DNA from: Subtercola frigoramans
GTDB taxonomy: Bacteria > Actinomycetota > Actinomycetes > Actinomycetales > Microbacteriaceae
Reading direction: 5' to 3'
DNA: 64,000 nucleotides
Assembly (NCBI RefSeq): GCF_016907385.1
Contig: NZ_JAFBBU010000001.1
Span: forward strand, 1,860,001-1,924,000
Every line of letters starts with the position of its first letter. Position 1 is the first letter of the stretch. This document shows, in pieces, positions 46,049 to 54,914 of this stretch. Under the pieces are notes generated by a model. That model did no database searches. It had not been told where the DNA came from and worked only from the letters and a program-made list of their open reading frames with translations. The position numbers and the translations under genes were made by a program.

Positions 46049-46202
46049 GAATCCTCCACTGACGACCGTCTGACCGGCGCTGTTGCCTGCACTGTTCCTC
46101 AGCCGAAAAGCATGAAGACCCCACAGAACTTTACGATGCGCGCGGCTCGTTTCTCAAAACCCGGGCGAATTCGCTGTCACAGGCTCCGGTTACCCTATGA
46201 GA

Positions 46203-47627
46203 ATGGTCAATTCGCAAAGCGGGCTGCACGCTGGAGCAGTGCCTCTCGCCGTGCGCATGAGGCCCCGCAGCCTCGGCGAGGTCGCCGGCCAGAAGCACCT
46301 CCTGCGCCCGGGTTCGCCACTGGTGAATCTCGCGAATGACAAGGGTGGCGCGCAGGGCTCGGTTTCGATCATCCTCTGGGGGCCACCCGGCACGGGCAAG
46401 ACCACGCTGGCCCAAGCTATCGCCCACAGCTCCAACCGCAAGTTCGTCGAACTCTCGGCCGTCACAGCCGGCGTCCGCGACGTGCGCCAGGTGATGGAGG
46501 AGGCGTTTCGAAGCCGCGATCTCTATGGACTGTCAACAGTGCTCTTCCTCGACGAGATCCACCGGTTCTCGAAAGCCCAGCAGGACGCCCTGCTTCCCGG
46601 GGTCGAGAACGGCTGGGTCATCCTGGTTGCCGCCACGACCGAGAACCCGTCATTCTCCGTGATCGCTCCGCTACTCTCCCGTTCGCTCCTTCTCACTCTC
46701 GAACAACTCGACGACGATGACCTGGGCCTGCTCGTCGACAGGGCGGTGGTGGATGCCCGGGGCCTCGCCGGCCGGGTGACACTGTCTGCCGAGGCGAGGT
46801 CCACGATCATCCGGCTCGCTTCGGGTGATGCGCGACGCGCCCTCACTGCGTTGGAGGCTGCTGCGGCGTCAGTATTGTCCGGGCCTGCCGCCGCCCCTGC
46901 GGCAGACCTGCCGGGCGGAGGTGGAGACGACCCTGATGGCGGTGAGGGCGACACTGGTGTGGAGGAAGACGTCTCTGATGCGGGTGGGGCCGTGCCCGAG
47001 ATCAGCGCCGACACCGTGGCGCAGGCGGTTGACCGGGCGCTGCTGCGGTACGACCGCAACGGCGACGAGCACTACGACGTGATCAGCGCCTTCATCAAGT
47101 CGGTGCGCGGCTCTGACGTCGATGCGTCGATCCACTACCTCGCGCGCATGATCGAAGCGGGCGAAGACCCTCGGTTCATCTCTCGCCGCATGATCGTGCT
47201 CGCTTCAGAGGACATCGGCATGGCGGACCCGCAGGCCCTCGTGATCGCGGTCGCCGCAGCCGACGCTGTGCAGTTCATCGGAATGCCGGAGGGCCGTATC
47301 CCGCTGGCAGAGGCCGTCGTGTACCTGGCCACGGCGCCGAAGTCGAACGCCTCCTATCTGGCCATCGACAAGGCGATAGCCGACGTGAGGGCGGGGAGGA
47401 TCGGCCGGGTGCCGAAGCACCTGCGTGATGCGCACTATCCGGGGGCAAAACGGCTGGGGCACGACAAGGGGTACCTGTACCCCCATGACGCAGAGATCGG
47501 GGTCGTGGGACAGAGGTACCTTCCCGATGAACTGATTGGCACGGGCTACTACCTGCCCACCGAACATGGCAACGAGAGAGACGTCTCGGCACGGCTCGAG
47601 AAGATCCGGCGGATCATCAACAACTGA
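46203..47627 (+). CDS. rarA: Replication-associated recombination protein RarA (MgsA)
   Basis: 474-aa AAA+ ATPase acting at stalled replication forks. Walker A G60-PPGTGKTTLAQ, Walker B TVLFLDEIHRFSKAQQDALLPGVE, sensor ATTENPSFSVIAPLLSRS and the C-terminal oligomerisation domain (YDVISAFIKSVRGSDVDASIHYLARMIEAGEDPRFI). Between residues about 226 and 264 there is an acidic, Gly/Asp/Glu-rich insertion (PGGGGDDPDGGEGDTGVEED) not typical of the family core. The ATG at 46203 is preferred over 46197 because TACCCT lies exactly 6 nt before it and overlaps-abuts the earlier one; no SD is seen. Confidence 0.95.
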   Translation: MVNSQSGLHAGAVPLAVRMRPRSLGEVAGQKHLLRPGSPLVNLANDKGGAQGSVSIILWGPPGTGKTTLAQAIAHSSNRKFVELSAVTAGVRDVRQVMEEAFRSRDLYGLSTVLFLDEIHRFSKAQQDALLPGVENGWVILVAATTENPSFSVIAPLLSRSLLLTLEQLDDDDLGLLVDRAVVDARGLAGRVTLSAEARSTIIRLASGDARRALTALEAAAASVLSGPAAAPAADLPGGGGDDPDGGEGDTGVEEDVSDAGGAVPEISADTVAQAVDRALLRYDRNGDEHYDVISAFIKSVRGSDVDASIHYLARMIEAGEDPRFISRRMIVLASEDIGMADPQALVIAVAAADAVQFIGMPEGRIPLAEAVVYLATAPKSNASYLAIDKAIADVRAGRIGRVPKHLRDAHYPGAKRLGHDKGYLYPHDAEIGVVGQRYLPDELIGTGYYLPTEHGNERDVSARLEKIRRIINN

Positions 47628-47857
47628 ACCGCGCGTGTGGTAATCTTTTTGAGGCCTACTTTTGGGTGTCTTTAGCGCGGCTGCGAGAGACCCCGACGAG
47701 GAAGAGCGAGTTCTGTAGCCGAACCGCCTGACCCATCCCTCTGAATATATTGCTTCGCCTGCCCCCGGCAGACGAACGCGTATAAAGCTCGTTCCGCCTG
47801 TCTGGCGCGACTCGAGTCTCAATTCTTATTTCAGTGTCTCTATTTTGAAGGATGTTT

Positions 47858-48487
47858 GTGTCTACCAAGTCACGTACCCGCAGCAAGACCCGCCTTTCCC
47901 GGGCCCTCGGCATTCCGCTGACCCCGAAGGCAGCGAAGTACCTCGAGAAGCGCCCCTATGCTCCCGGTGAGCACGGTCGCACCAAGCGCAAGACCGACTC
48001 CGACTACGCGGTGCGTCTGCGTGAGAAGCAGCGTCTGCGCGCCCAGTACGGTATCCGCGAAGCCCAGCTGAAGATCGTCTTCCAGGAGGCCCGTCGCCAG
48101 GGTGGCCTGACCGGTGAGAACCTGGTCGAGCTGCTGGAGATGCGTCTCGACGCTCTCGTGCTGCGTGCCGGTTTCGCCCGCACCACGGCCCAGGCTCGCC
48201 AGCTGATCGTCCACCGTCACATCCTCGTCGACGGCGCTCGCGTTGACCGCCCGTCGTTCCGCGTCAAGCCCGGCCAGATGATCCACGTGCACGCCCGTTC
48301 AGAGGTTCTTCCTCCGTTCCAGGTCGCTGCTGCCGGCGGTCACGTCGACGTGCTGCCGAAGGTTCCGGCCTACCTGTCTGTCGAGATCGACAAGCTGCAG
48401 GCACGGCTCGAGCGTCGCCCCAAGCGCGCCGAGGTACCCGTGACCTGTGAAGTCCAGCTCGTCGTCGAGTACTACGCGGCTCGCTAA
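47858..48487 (+). CDS. rpsD: 30S ribosomal protein S4
   Basis: 209-aa primary 16S-rRNA-binding protein, beginning VSTKSRTRSKTRLSRALGIPLTPKAAKYLEKRPYAPG as in other actinobacteria. The S4 RNA-binding domain is LEMRLDALVLRAGFARTTAQARQLIVHRHILVDGARVDRPSFRVKPGQ. The GTG at 47858 is chosen because GAAGG (47847-47851) sits 6 nt upstream; the ATG at 47852 would directly abut that SD. The 224-nt region before it contains no ORF but is relatively AT-rich, with possible -10 boxes TAATCT (47640) and TATAAA (47781), so it may be a regulatory leader. Confidence 0.98.
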   Translation: MSTKSRTRSKTRLSRALGIPLTPKAAKYLEKRPYAPGEHGRTKRKTDSDYAVRLREKQRLRAQYGIREAQLKIVFQEARRQGGLTGENLVELLEMRLDALVLRAGFARTTAQARQLIVHRHILVDGARVDRPSFRVKPGQMIHVHARSEVLPPFQVAAAGGHVDVLPKVPAYLSVEIDKLQARLERRPKRAEVPVTCEVQLVVEYYAAR

Positions 48488-48525
48488 GTAGTCCACCGGC
48501 TGCAACACAATTTGCAGTTACGCTT

Positions 48526-48558
48526 AGGGCGGCTCACCTTCGGGTGGTCCGCCCTTTT
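48526..48558 (+). terminator. Intrinsic terminator after rpsD
   Basis: AGGGCGG pairs with CCGCCCT around CACC-TTCG-GGTG and ends in TTTT. Confidence 0.92.
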
Positions 48559-48623
48559 GCGTGTAACCGTTGCATCACGCGCGGCTCGACGCTCGTTCGA
48601 CGAAAACCTGGAGGTAGGACCCA

Positions 48624-49079
48624 ATGTCGGGTGGAGATATTGCAGGCCTCATCGCTGCTGGTGTGTTTGCAGTGCTGGTCGGAATCATTGCTCTTCCATT
48701 GATCAAACTGGGCAAGGTGTTCGACGAGACGACGTTAGCCATCCGTGACACCAGCAAGGGCATCGCTCCGATTCTCGAAGAATCGACGATCACCATCCAG
48801 GAGGCGAACAAACAGCTGGCCAGGGTCGACACGATCACGTCCAACGTGGCCGAGGTCACCGGCAACGTCAACTCGCTCGTCGCCCTCTTCGCGGCCTCCG
48901 TCGGCGGACCGCTGATCAAGTTGGCTGGATTCAGCGCTGCGGTTCGCGCGGCGTTCGCAGGGGCTCGCTCGTTCGGCGACGACACTCCATCGAAGAAACA
49001 CGCCGGCGCAAAGCCAGCGGGCACCACGAAGACGGTGTCCCCGCGGGCGAGCAAGAAGGCGGGCCGGTCGGACTACTGA
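48624..49079 (+). CDS. DUF948 membrane-anchored protein
   Basis: 151-aa protein with one N-terminal membrane segment (IAGLIAAGVFAVLVGIIALPLI) followed by a long helical region, LGKVFDETTLAIRDTSKGIAPILEESTITIQEANKQLARVD, characteristic of DUF948. The C-terminal tail is basic. Conserved position before alaS in Actinobacteria; function unknown. GGAGG 9 nt upstream. Confidence 0.88.
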   Translation: MSGGDIAGLIAAGVFAVLVGIIALPLIKLGKVFDETTLAIRDTSKGIAPILEESTITIQEANKQLARVDTITSNVAEVTGNVNSLVALFAASVGGPLIKLAGFSAAVRAAFAGARSFGDDTPSKKHAGAKPAGTTKTVSPRASKKAGRSDY

Positions 49080-49195
49080 CCGAGCACTGAGCCTGTCTGC
49101 CAGAACGCTGGCCCTGGACTCGGCCTGTTGGACTTTCGACCACGGACTAAACTGATCGTGGCTTTTCCAGAACACCCCCAAAAAGGAGCTCGCGC

Positions 49196-49417
49196 GTGAA
49201 AAAAGTACTGTGGTTCGCGGCCGGCGTCGCTGTCGGCGTTTTTGCGGCACACCAGTTCAACCAGACCGCCCAGGGCAAGAAGGTCTTCGCCGATTTCGAG
49301 ACCAAGGTCAGGGACTTCACCGACGCCCTGGTCGACGGCTACCGCGAGCGTGAGGCCGAATTGCGCGCCGCCATCGGCGATGCCGGCGACTCCGTGAAGA
49401 AGGCAGCAACCAAGTAG
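49196..49417 (+). CDS. Small conserved membrane-associated protein upstream of alaS
   Basis: 73-aa protein with a short hydrophobic N-terminus (VLWFAAGVAVGVFAAHQF) and an amphipathic helical body (KVFADFETKVRDFTDALVDGYREREAEL). It lies between the DUF948 gene and alaS, a place where actinobacterial genomes usually carry such a small ORF. AGGAG 8 nt before the GTG. Stop overlaps the alaS GTG by 1 nt. Function unknown. Confidence 0.8.
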   Translation: MKKVLWFAAGVAVGVFAAHQFNQTAQGKKVFADFETKVRDFTDALVDGYREREAELRAAIGDAGDSVKKAATK

Positions 49418-52101
49418 TGCAAACCGCTGATATCCGCCAGCGTTGGCTGACGTTCTTCGCTGACCGCGGGCACACCGTCGTTCCTTCTGCCTCACTGGTC
49501 AGCGAAGACCCGACACTGCTCTTCACCGTCGCAGGCATGGTCCCGTTCATCCCGTACATGTCAGGGCTGGTTCCCGCACCCTTCAAGCGTGCCACGAGTG
49601 TGCAGAAGTGCATCCGCACCCTCGACATCGAAGAGGTCGGCAAGACCACCCGGCACGGCACGTTCTTCCAGATGAACGGCAACTTCTCGTTCGGCGACTA
49701 CTTCAAAGAGACCGCCATCGAATTCGCCTGGGAGCTCCTGACGACGAGCGAAGCCGACGGTGGCCTGGGTTTCGACGAGAAGGACCTCTGGGTCACGGTC
49801 TACGAAGACGACGACGAAGCCATCGCGTTCTGGAAGAAGACGGCAGGCCTGCCCGACTACAAGATCCAGCGACTCGGCAAGGATTCGAACTACTGGTCGA
49901 CCGGCCAGCCCGGCCCCGCCGGGCCCTGCTCGGAGATCTTCTACGACCGCGGCCCGGCGTACGGCAAAGACGGCGGCCCCGCGGCAGACGAAGACCGGTA
50001 CATCGAGATCTGGAACCTCGTGTTCATGCAGTACCTCATCGGCAACGTGACGTCGAAGTACGACTTCGATGTGCTGGGCGAGTTACCGCGCAAGAACATC
50101 GACACCGGCATGGGCCTTGAGCGCGTTGCGTTCATCAAGCAGGGTGTCGAGAACCTCTACGAGATTGACCAGGTGCGACCCGTTCTCGACCTGGCCGCAG
50201 GACTGTCGGGCCGTCGCTACGGCGACGTGCACGACGACGACGTTCGCATGCGGGTCGTGGCCGACCATGTGCGCTCCGCCCTCATGCTCATGTCAGATGG
50301 GGTCACCCCCTCCAACGAAGGGCGCGGCTACGTGTTGCGCCGCCTCCTTCGCCGCACTGTGCGCAGCATGAGGCTTCTCGGCGTCGACCGCACCACCTTC
50401 CCCGAGCTCTTCCCGGCCTCGCGCGATGCGATGTCGGCGGCATACCCCGAGGTCGAAGCCGACTACGAGCGCATCTCGCGCACGGCCTACGCAGAAGAAG
50501 AGGCGTTCCTGCGCACCCTCTCGGGCGGAACCACCATCCTCGACCTCGCTGTGCTGAAGACCAGGTCAGAAGGCGCCTCCGCCCTCGCGGGTGACACGGC
50601 TTTCCAGCTTCACGACACCTTCGGCTTCCCGATCGACCTCACCGTCGAAATCGCCGAAGAGGCCGGTCTCACGGTCGACCGCACTGCATTCGAACGCCTG
50701 ATGACCGAACAGAAGCAGCGCGCCAAGGCCGATGCCAAGTCGAAGAAGCTCGGCGCGAATGACCTGAGCGCCTTCGCCGAGTTCCGTGCGGCAGGCGAGA
50801 CCGTCTTCACCGGCTACACCGAGTTGCAGACCGACTCGCGTGTACTTGGACTCATCATCGACGGCACCTCGGTGACCACCGCGGTCGCAGGTGAACTCGT
50901 CGAGGTCATCCTCGCGGAGACCAGCCTGTACGCCGAGTCCGGCGGCCAGGAGGCCGACGCCGGCACCATCGTCGGCGACGGCTTCGAACTCGAAGTACTC
51001 GACGTGCAGAAGCCCGTCAAGGGACTCATCAGCCATCGCTCGCGTGTAAGCAGCGGCCAGGTCGCCGTGGGTGACACCGCGCGCAGCGTGGTCGACACCG
51101 AATGGCGAAAGGGCGCCACGCAGGCGCACTCCGGCACGCACATCGTGCACGCTGCACTCCGTGAGATCCTCGGCCCGACAGCACACCAGTCCGGCTCGTA
51201 CAACAAGGCAGGGTACCTGCGTCTCGACTTCACCTGGAGCCAGCCACTCTCTGCAGCAACCAAATCGGAGATCGAAGAGATCTCCAACACGGCCGTGCGC
51301 GCAGACTTCGACGTGATCACACGTGAGATGGCTGTGGATGATGCGAAGAAGCTCGGCGCAATGGCGCTGTTCGGCGAGAAGTACGGCGACGTCGTGCGTA
51401 TGGTCGAAATCGGTGGCCCCTGGTCGCGCGAACTCTGCGGCGGCACCCACGTGGTGCACACCTCGGAGATCGGCCTGATCAACCTCCTCGGCGAATCGTC
51501 GATCGGCTCGACCAACCGCCGCGTCGAGTCCCTGGTGGGCGCAGATGCGTTCCGCGAGTTCGCGACCGAGCGCGCCATCGTCTCCCAGCTCACCTCCTCG
51601 CTCAAAGCACCGAAAGATGAGATCACGAACCGCATCGCGGACCTGGTCTCGAACCTCAAGGCGGCCGAGAAGAAGATCGCCGCCTACGAAGCCAGCGCAC
51701 TCTCATCGCGGGTACCGGAACTCGTTGAGCTTGCGACCCAGGTCGGGGCCGTGACGACCGTCACCGCGTCGCTCGGCCAGCTGCGCTCGAGCGACGACCT
51801 GCGCACGCTGGTCACCAGCGTGCGAGAGCGTCTCGGCAGCGCGTCGAGCGTGGTCGCCCTGGCGGCCGACGTCGGCGGCAAGCCGGTGGTGATCGTCGCG
51901 ACGAACGAGCAGGCTCGAACGGCCTCATTGAAGGCTGGAGCACTCGCCCGGGTCGCGGCGTCGATTCTCGGCGGAGGCGGCGGAGGCAAGGACGACCTGG
52001 CACAGGGCGGCGGAACCGACGTTGAAGCTATCGACGACGCTCTGGCGGGCATCCGTTCGGCTGTGGCTGCAGCGGGCACCGCGGCTGGCCGCGCGAACTG
52101 A
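49417..52101 (+). CDS. alaS: Alanyl-tRNA synthetase
   Basis: 894-aa class II synthetase. Catalytic domain with SVQKCIRTLDIEEVGKTTRHGTFFQMNGNFSFGDYFK and FYDRGPAYGKDGG; editing domain with HSGTHIVHAALREILG (HxxxH) and the zinc motif SRELCGGTHVV; C-terminal oligomerisation/C-Ala domain ending with VGGKPVVIVATNEQARTASLKAGALARVAASILGGGGGGKDDLAQGGG. GTG start overlaps the stop of the preceding small gene. Length is normal. Confidence 0.98.
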   Translation: MQTADIRQRWLTFFADRGHTVVPSASLVSEDPTLLFTVAGMVPFIPYMSGLVPAPFKRATSVQKCIRTLDIEEVGKTTRHGTFFQMNGNFSFGDYFKETAIEFAWELLTTSEADGGLGFDEKDLWVTVYEDDDEAIAFWKKTAGLPDYKIQRLGKDSNYWSTGQPGPAGPCSEIFYDRGPAYGKDGGPAADEDRYIEIWNLVFMQYLIGNVTSKYDFDVLGELPRKNIDTGMGLERVAFIKQGVENLYEIDQVRPVLDLAAGLSGRRYGDVHDDDVRMRVVADHVRSALMLMSDGVTPSNEGRGYVLRRLLRRTVRSMRLLGVDRTTFPELFPASRDAMSAAYPEVEADYERISRTAYAEEEAFLRTLSGGTTILDLAVLKTRSEGASALAGDTAFQLHDTFGFPIDLTVEIAEEAGLTVDRTAFERLMTEQKQRAKADAKSKKLGANDLSAFAEFRAAGETVFTGYTELQTDSRVLGLIIDGTSVTTAVAGELVEVILAETSLYAESGGQEADAGTIVGDGFELEVLDVQKPVKGLISHRSRVSSGQVAVGDTARSVVDTEWRKGATQAHSGTHIVHAALREILGPTAHQSGSYNKAGYLRLDFTWSQPLSAATKSEIEEISNTAVRADFDVITREMAVDDAKKLGAMALFGEKYGDVVRMVEIGGPWSRELCGGTHVVHTSEIGLINLLGESSIGSTNRRVESLVGADAFREFATERAIVSQLTSSLKAPKDEITNRIADLVSNLKAAEKKIAAYEASALSSRVPELVELATQVGAVTTVTASLGQLRSSDDLRTLVTSVRERLGSASSVVALAADVGGKPVVIVATNEQARTASLKAGALARVAASILGGGGGGKDDLAQGGGTDVEAIDDALAGIRSAVAAAGTAAGRAN

Positions 52102-52127
52102 TCGCCCAGAGAACTGCGGACGACGAC

Positions 52128-52622
52128 GTGCGAGCGGGAGTGAGACTGGGCATCGACGTGGGCAAGGCCCGGGTCGGAGTGGCGCGCTCTGACCTCCACG
52201 GCATGCTGGCGACGCCCGTCGAGACCGTGCCGCGAGCCGCAAGCGGCGACTCCGATGTTCTTCGGATTCTCGCTATCGCACGGGAACTCGAGGCATTCGA
52301 GTTCATCGTGGGGCTGCCTTTGTCGCTCTCTGGCACGTCGACGCTATCGACGGCAGACGCCGAAGAGTTCGCGGCACGATGCCTTGCGGCAGCGACCGAG
52401 GCACAGCTCGCCATCGGTGTGCGGATGATCGACGAACGTCTCACGACCGTGTCTGCCCAATCTGCCCTTCACCGCACAGGGCGGAACACAAAGAACTCAC
52501 GCCCAGTCATCGATCAAGTAGCCGCGGTTATACTCTTGCAGCACGCTTTGGACACCGAGCGAGCGTCAGGCAGACCACCCGGATCAGTCGTCGACCCGAA
52601 CCAAGGAACGTATAGTGACTGA
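52128..52622 (+). CDS. ruvX: RuvX/YqgF-type pre-16S rRNA nuclease / putative junction resolvase
   Basis: 164-aa RNase-H-like nuclease. GIDVGKARVGVARSD carries the first catalytic Asp, FIVGLPLSLSGTSTLS follows, and MIDERLTTVSAQSAL plus SRPVIDQVAAVILLQHALDT contain the other acidic residues. The family matures the 5' end of 16S rRNA in E. coli. GTG at 52128 or 52140 are both possible. It overlaps mltG by 8 nt, as part of alaS-ruvX-mltG-aroE. Confidence 0.93.
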   Translation: MRAGVRLGIDVGKARVGVARSDLHGMLATPVETVPRAASGDSDVLRILAIARELEAFEFIVGLPLSLSGTSTLSTADAEEFAARCLAAATEAQLAIGVRMIDERLTTVSAQSALHRTGRNTKNSRPVIDQVAAVILLQHALDTERASGRPPGSVVDPNQGTYSD

Positions 52623-54003
52623 CCCCCAGCCACCCGAGAACCACCCCTTCGCCGAGTTCTTCCGTGAGGTGCCGAGTACGGCACAGCCCAGTAGCAGGCG
52701 CGAGGCGCGCGAACAGGCCGCCCAGGCGAGTGCGCCACTTCCCGGCGCTTCAGGCTCCCTCGGTACCACCGGGACCGCGGGGACCACCGGGACCGCGGGA
52801 ACTGCCGACACCGCACGCGCAGCGAACACCGGGGCCACGGGCACCGCGATCGACGAGTTCCTTGCAGACCAGGGTGAGCCCGCATCCGGAGGCAGGTCAA
52901 AGCCGCCCAAGGGTCCCCGGCGACCGAGGCGCCAGCGAGCGAACGGCAAGAAGTCGAGGCGCGGCATCATTGCCCTCATCGTGGCAGTCGTGCTCGTCGG
53001 CGGGCTCGCCGCGGTCGGCACCTCGATCTACACCTCCTATGCACCTCAGATCAACAAGATCTTCGGTGCGAAGGAGGTTGACGACTACACAGGCAACGGC
53101 ACTGGCGAGAAGGTCAGCTTCGTGATCGCCAGCGGCGACGACGGTTCGGTCATCGGCGACAACCTCGCTGCAGCGGGCATCGTGAAGTCGTCGGCGGGGT
53201 TCTACAGCTTCCTGCTCAAACAGCCCCCTGTCGTCTTTCAACCGGGCACGTACACGCTCTCGAAGGAGATGAGTTCGCAGGCAGCCCTCGCGGCTCTCGA
53301 GGATCCGGCGAACCACGTCACCGCACAGGTCGTGATCACCGAAGGGACCATCGCCTCTGAAGCGCTCTCCCAGGTTGCAACGGCCACCGGTGTGCCGCTG
53401 GCGGACCTGCAGGCCGAAGCGGCCAACTTCGCGCAGTTCGGCATCGATGCCTCGGCGCCCAACATCGAGGGGTACCTCTTTCCGGCGACGTATTCTTTCG
53501 AGCCGGGCACGAGCGCGCACGACCTGATCAAGACCATGGTCGATCGCACGTTCCAGTCGCTCGACGCGGCCGGGGTGGCCCCGGCCGACAGGGAGAAGAC
53601 GCTGGTCCTCGCGTCGATCATCCAGAAGGAAGGCGGCAGCACGGCCGACTTCTACAAGGTCTCGCGCGTGTTCCTCAATCGCATCGCAGACGGCATGCCT
53701 CTGCAGTCCGACGCCACAGTGGCCTATGGCACGGGCCAGAAACGCGTCGACACGACAGACGCCGAGCGCAACGACGAGTCGAACAAGTACAACACCTACG
53801 TGTTCACGGGGCTGCCTGTCGGACCCATTTCGAACCCGGGTGATGCCGCGATCGACGCGGCCCAGCACCCGGCAGACGGCACATGGCTCTACTTCGTGAC
53901 GGTCAACCTCGATTCCGGCCTCACCTGCTTCTCTGACAACCTCAGCCAGCACAACGCTGCAGTGGATCTGTATCAAGCCGGCAACGCCACCGCCTGCCCA
54001 TGA
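52615..54003 (+). CDS. mltG: Endolytic murein transglycosylase MltG
   Basis: 462-aa membrane protein that cleaves nascent glycan strands and may set their length. A cytoplasmic N-terminal region of about 115 residues includes a Gly/Thr/Ala repeat (TTGTAGTTGTAGTADTA, about residues 43-60), encoded by repeats of ACCGGGACCGCG-type units. One transmembrane segment (IIALIVAVVLVGGLAAVGTSIY) is followed by a LysM-like part and the YceG catalytic domain with the active glutamate in LASIIQKEGGSTADF. Overlaps ruvX and aroE by a few nt. Confidence 0.94.
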   Translation: MTDPQPPENHPFAEFFREVPSTAQPSSRREAREQAAQASAPLPGASGSLGTTGTAGTTGTAGTADTARAANTGATGTAIDEFLADQGEPASGGRSKPPKGPRRPRRQRANGKKSRRGIIALIVAVVLVGGLAAVGTSIYTSYAPQINKIFGAKEVDDYTGNGTGEKVSFVIASGDDGSVIGDNLAAAGIVKSSAGFYSFLLKQPPVVFQPGTYTLSKEMSSQAALAALEDPANHVTAQVVITEGTIASEALSQVATATGVPLADLQAEAANFAQFGIDASAPNIEGYLFPATYSFEPGTSAHDLIKTMVDRTFQSLDAAGVAPADREKTLVLASIIQKEGGSTADFYKVSRVFLNRIADGMPLQSDATVAYGTGQKRVDTTDAERNDESNKYNTYVFTGLPVGPISNPGDAAIDAAQHPADGTWLYFVTVNLDSGLTCFSDNLSQHNAAVDLYQAGNATACP

Positions 54004-54851
54004 CCTCACGCTTCGCCGTTCTCGGCTCGCCGATCGCACACTCGAAGTCACCGCTGCTGCATGCGGCGGCCTACCGTGAACTCGGACTCGACTGGGAGTA
54101 CACGCGCGCCGAAGTGAGCTCGGGAGAGCTCGGTGAATTCGTACTCGGGCTTGACGACTCGTGGCGTGGGCTCTCGCTCACCATGCCACTCAAAGAGGAA
54201 GCCCTGGCCCTCGTCGACTCCGTCGACGTGCAGTCGCTGCTCACCGGTGCGTCAAACACCGTCACTCTCGATCATTCGAATTCGAAACTGACGGTGCAGG
54301 GATTCAACACCGATGTCGCAGGGATCGTCGGCGCCCTGGGCGACGCGGCAATCCGCCAGACCTCGCATGTGCTCATCCTCGGTGCCGGTGCCACGGCGCG
54401 CTCGGCCATGGTCGCGGCTGCGAATCTCGGGGCCGAACAGGTGACCGTCGCGGCCAGGTCACCACACAAGACAGAGGAGATCGTGAATGTCGCCGCACGG
54501 GCGGGCGTCGCCGTGTCTGTCGTGCACCTCGGCGACGCACTGACGAGCGACCTGGTCGCCGACGTCACCATCAGCACGCTGCCGGGTGGAGCGCTGCAAC
54601 TGGCCCCTGACGACGTTCTCGCGGTGCCGCAGGGTGCTGTGCTGCTCGATGTGGCGTACGACCCGTGGCCGAGCGCGCTGGGCATCGCGTGGCAGGGCGC
54701 CGGGGGAGTGACCGTGTCTGGCCTCGCCATGTTGGTGCACCAGGCGCTCGGCCAGGTGCGCATCTTTGTCACCGGCGATCCTCTCCTGCCGCTTGATCGC
54801 GAAGATGAGGTCTTCACGGCGATGAAGCGTGCCGTCGGCCTTTCCAGCTGA
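54000..54851 (+). CDS. aroE: Shikimate dehydrogenase
   Basis: 283-aa NADP-dependent reductase converting 3-dehydroshikimate to shikimate. FAVLGSPIAHSKSPLLHAAAYRELGLDWEY at the N-terminus carries the shikimate-binding serines, LTMPLKEEALAL the catalytic lysine, and VLILGAGATARSAMVAAANLGA the nucleotide-binding loop. ATG overlaps the mltG stop. Starts the aromatic part of the region (aroE, then aroC-aroK-aroB). Confidence 0.95.
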   Translation: MTSRFAVLGSPIAHSKSPLLHAAAYRELGLDWEYTRAEVSSGELGEFVLGLDDSWRGLSLTMPLKEEALALVDSVDVQSLLTGASNTVTLDHSNSKLTVQGFNTDVAGIVGALGDAAIRQTSHVLILGAGATARSAMVAAANLGAEQVTVAARSPHKTEEIVNVAARAGVAVSVVHLGDALTSDLVADVTISTLPGGALQLAPDDVLAVPQGAVLLDVAYDPWPSALGIAWQGAGGVTVSGLAMLVHQALGQVRIFVTGDPLLPLDREDEVFTAMKRAVGLSS

Positions 54852-54914
54852 TTGTGACGACCGCCGAACCGGTGGCTGCATTCGAACGCCGCAGACTGTG
54901 GGAGGATTTTACTC

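Noticed and set aside
47640..47851. rpsD leader considered as a riboswitch or S4 autoregulatory structure
   Set aside because: No conserved riboswitch core is recognisable by eye; it may only contain promoters.
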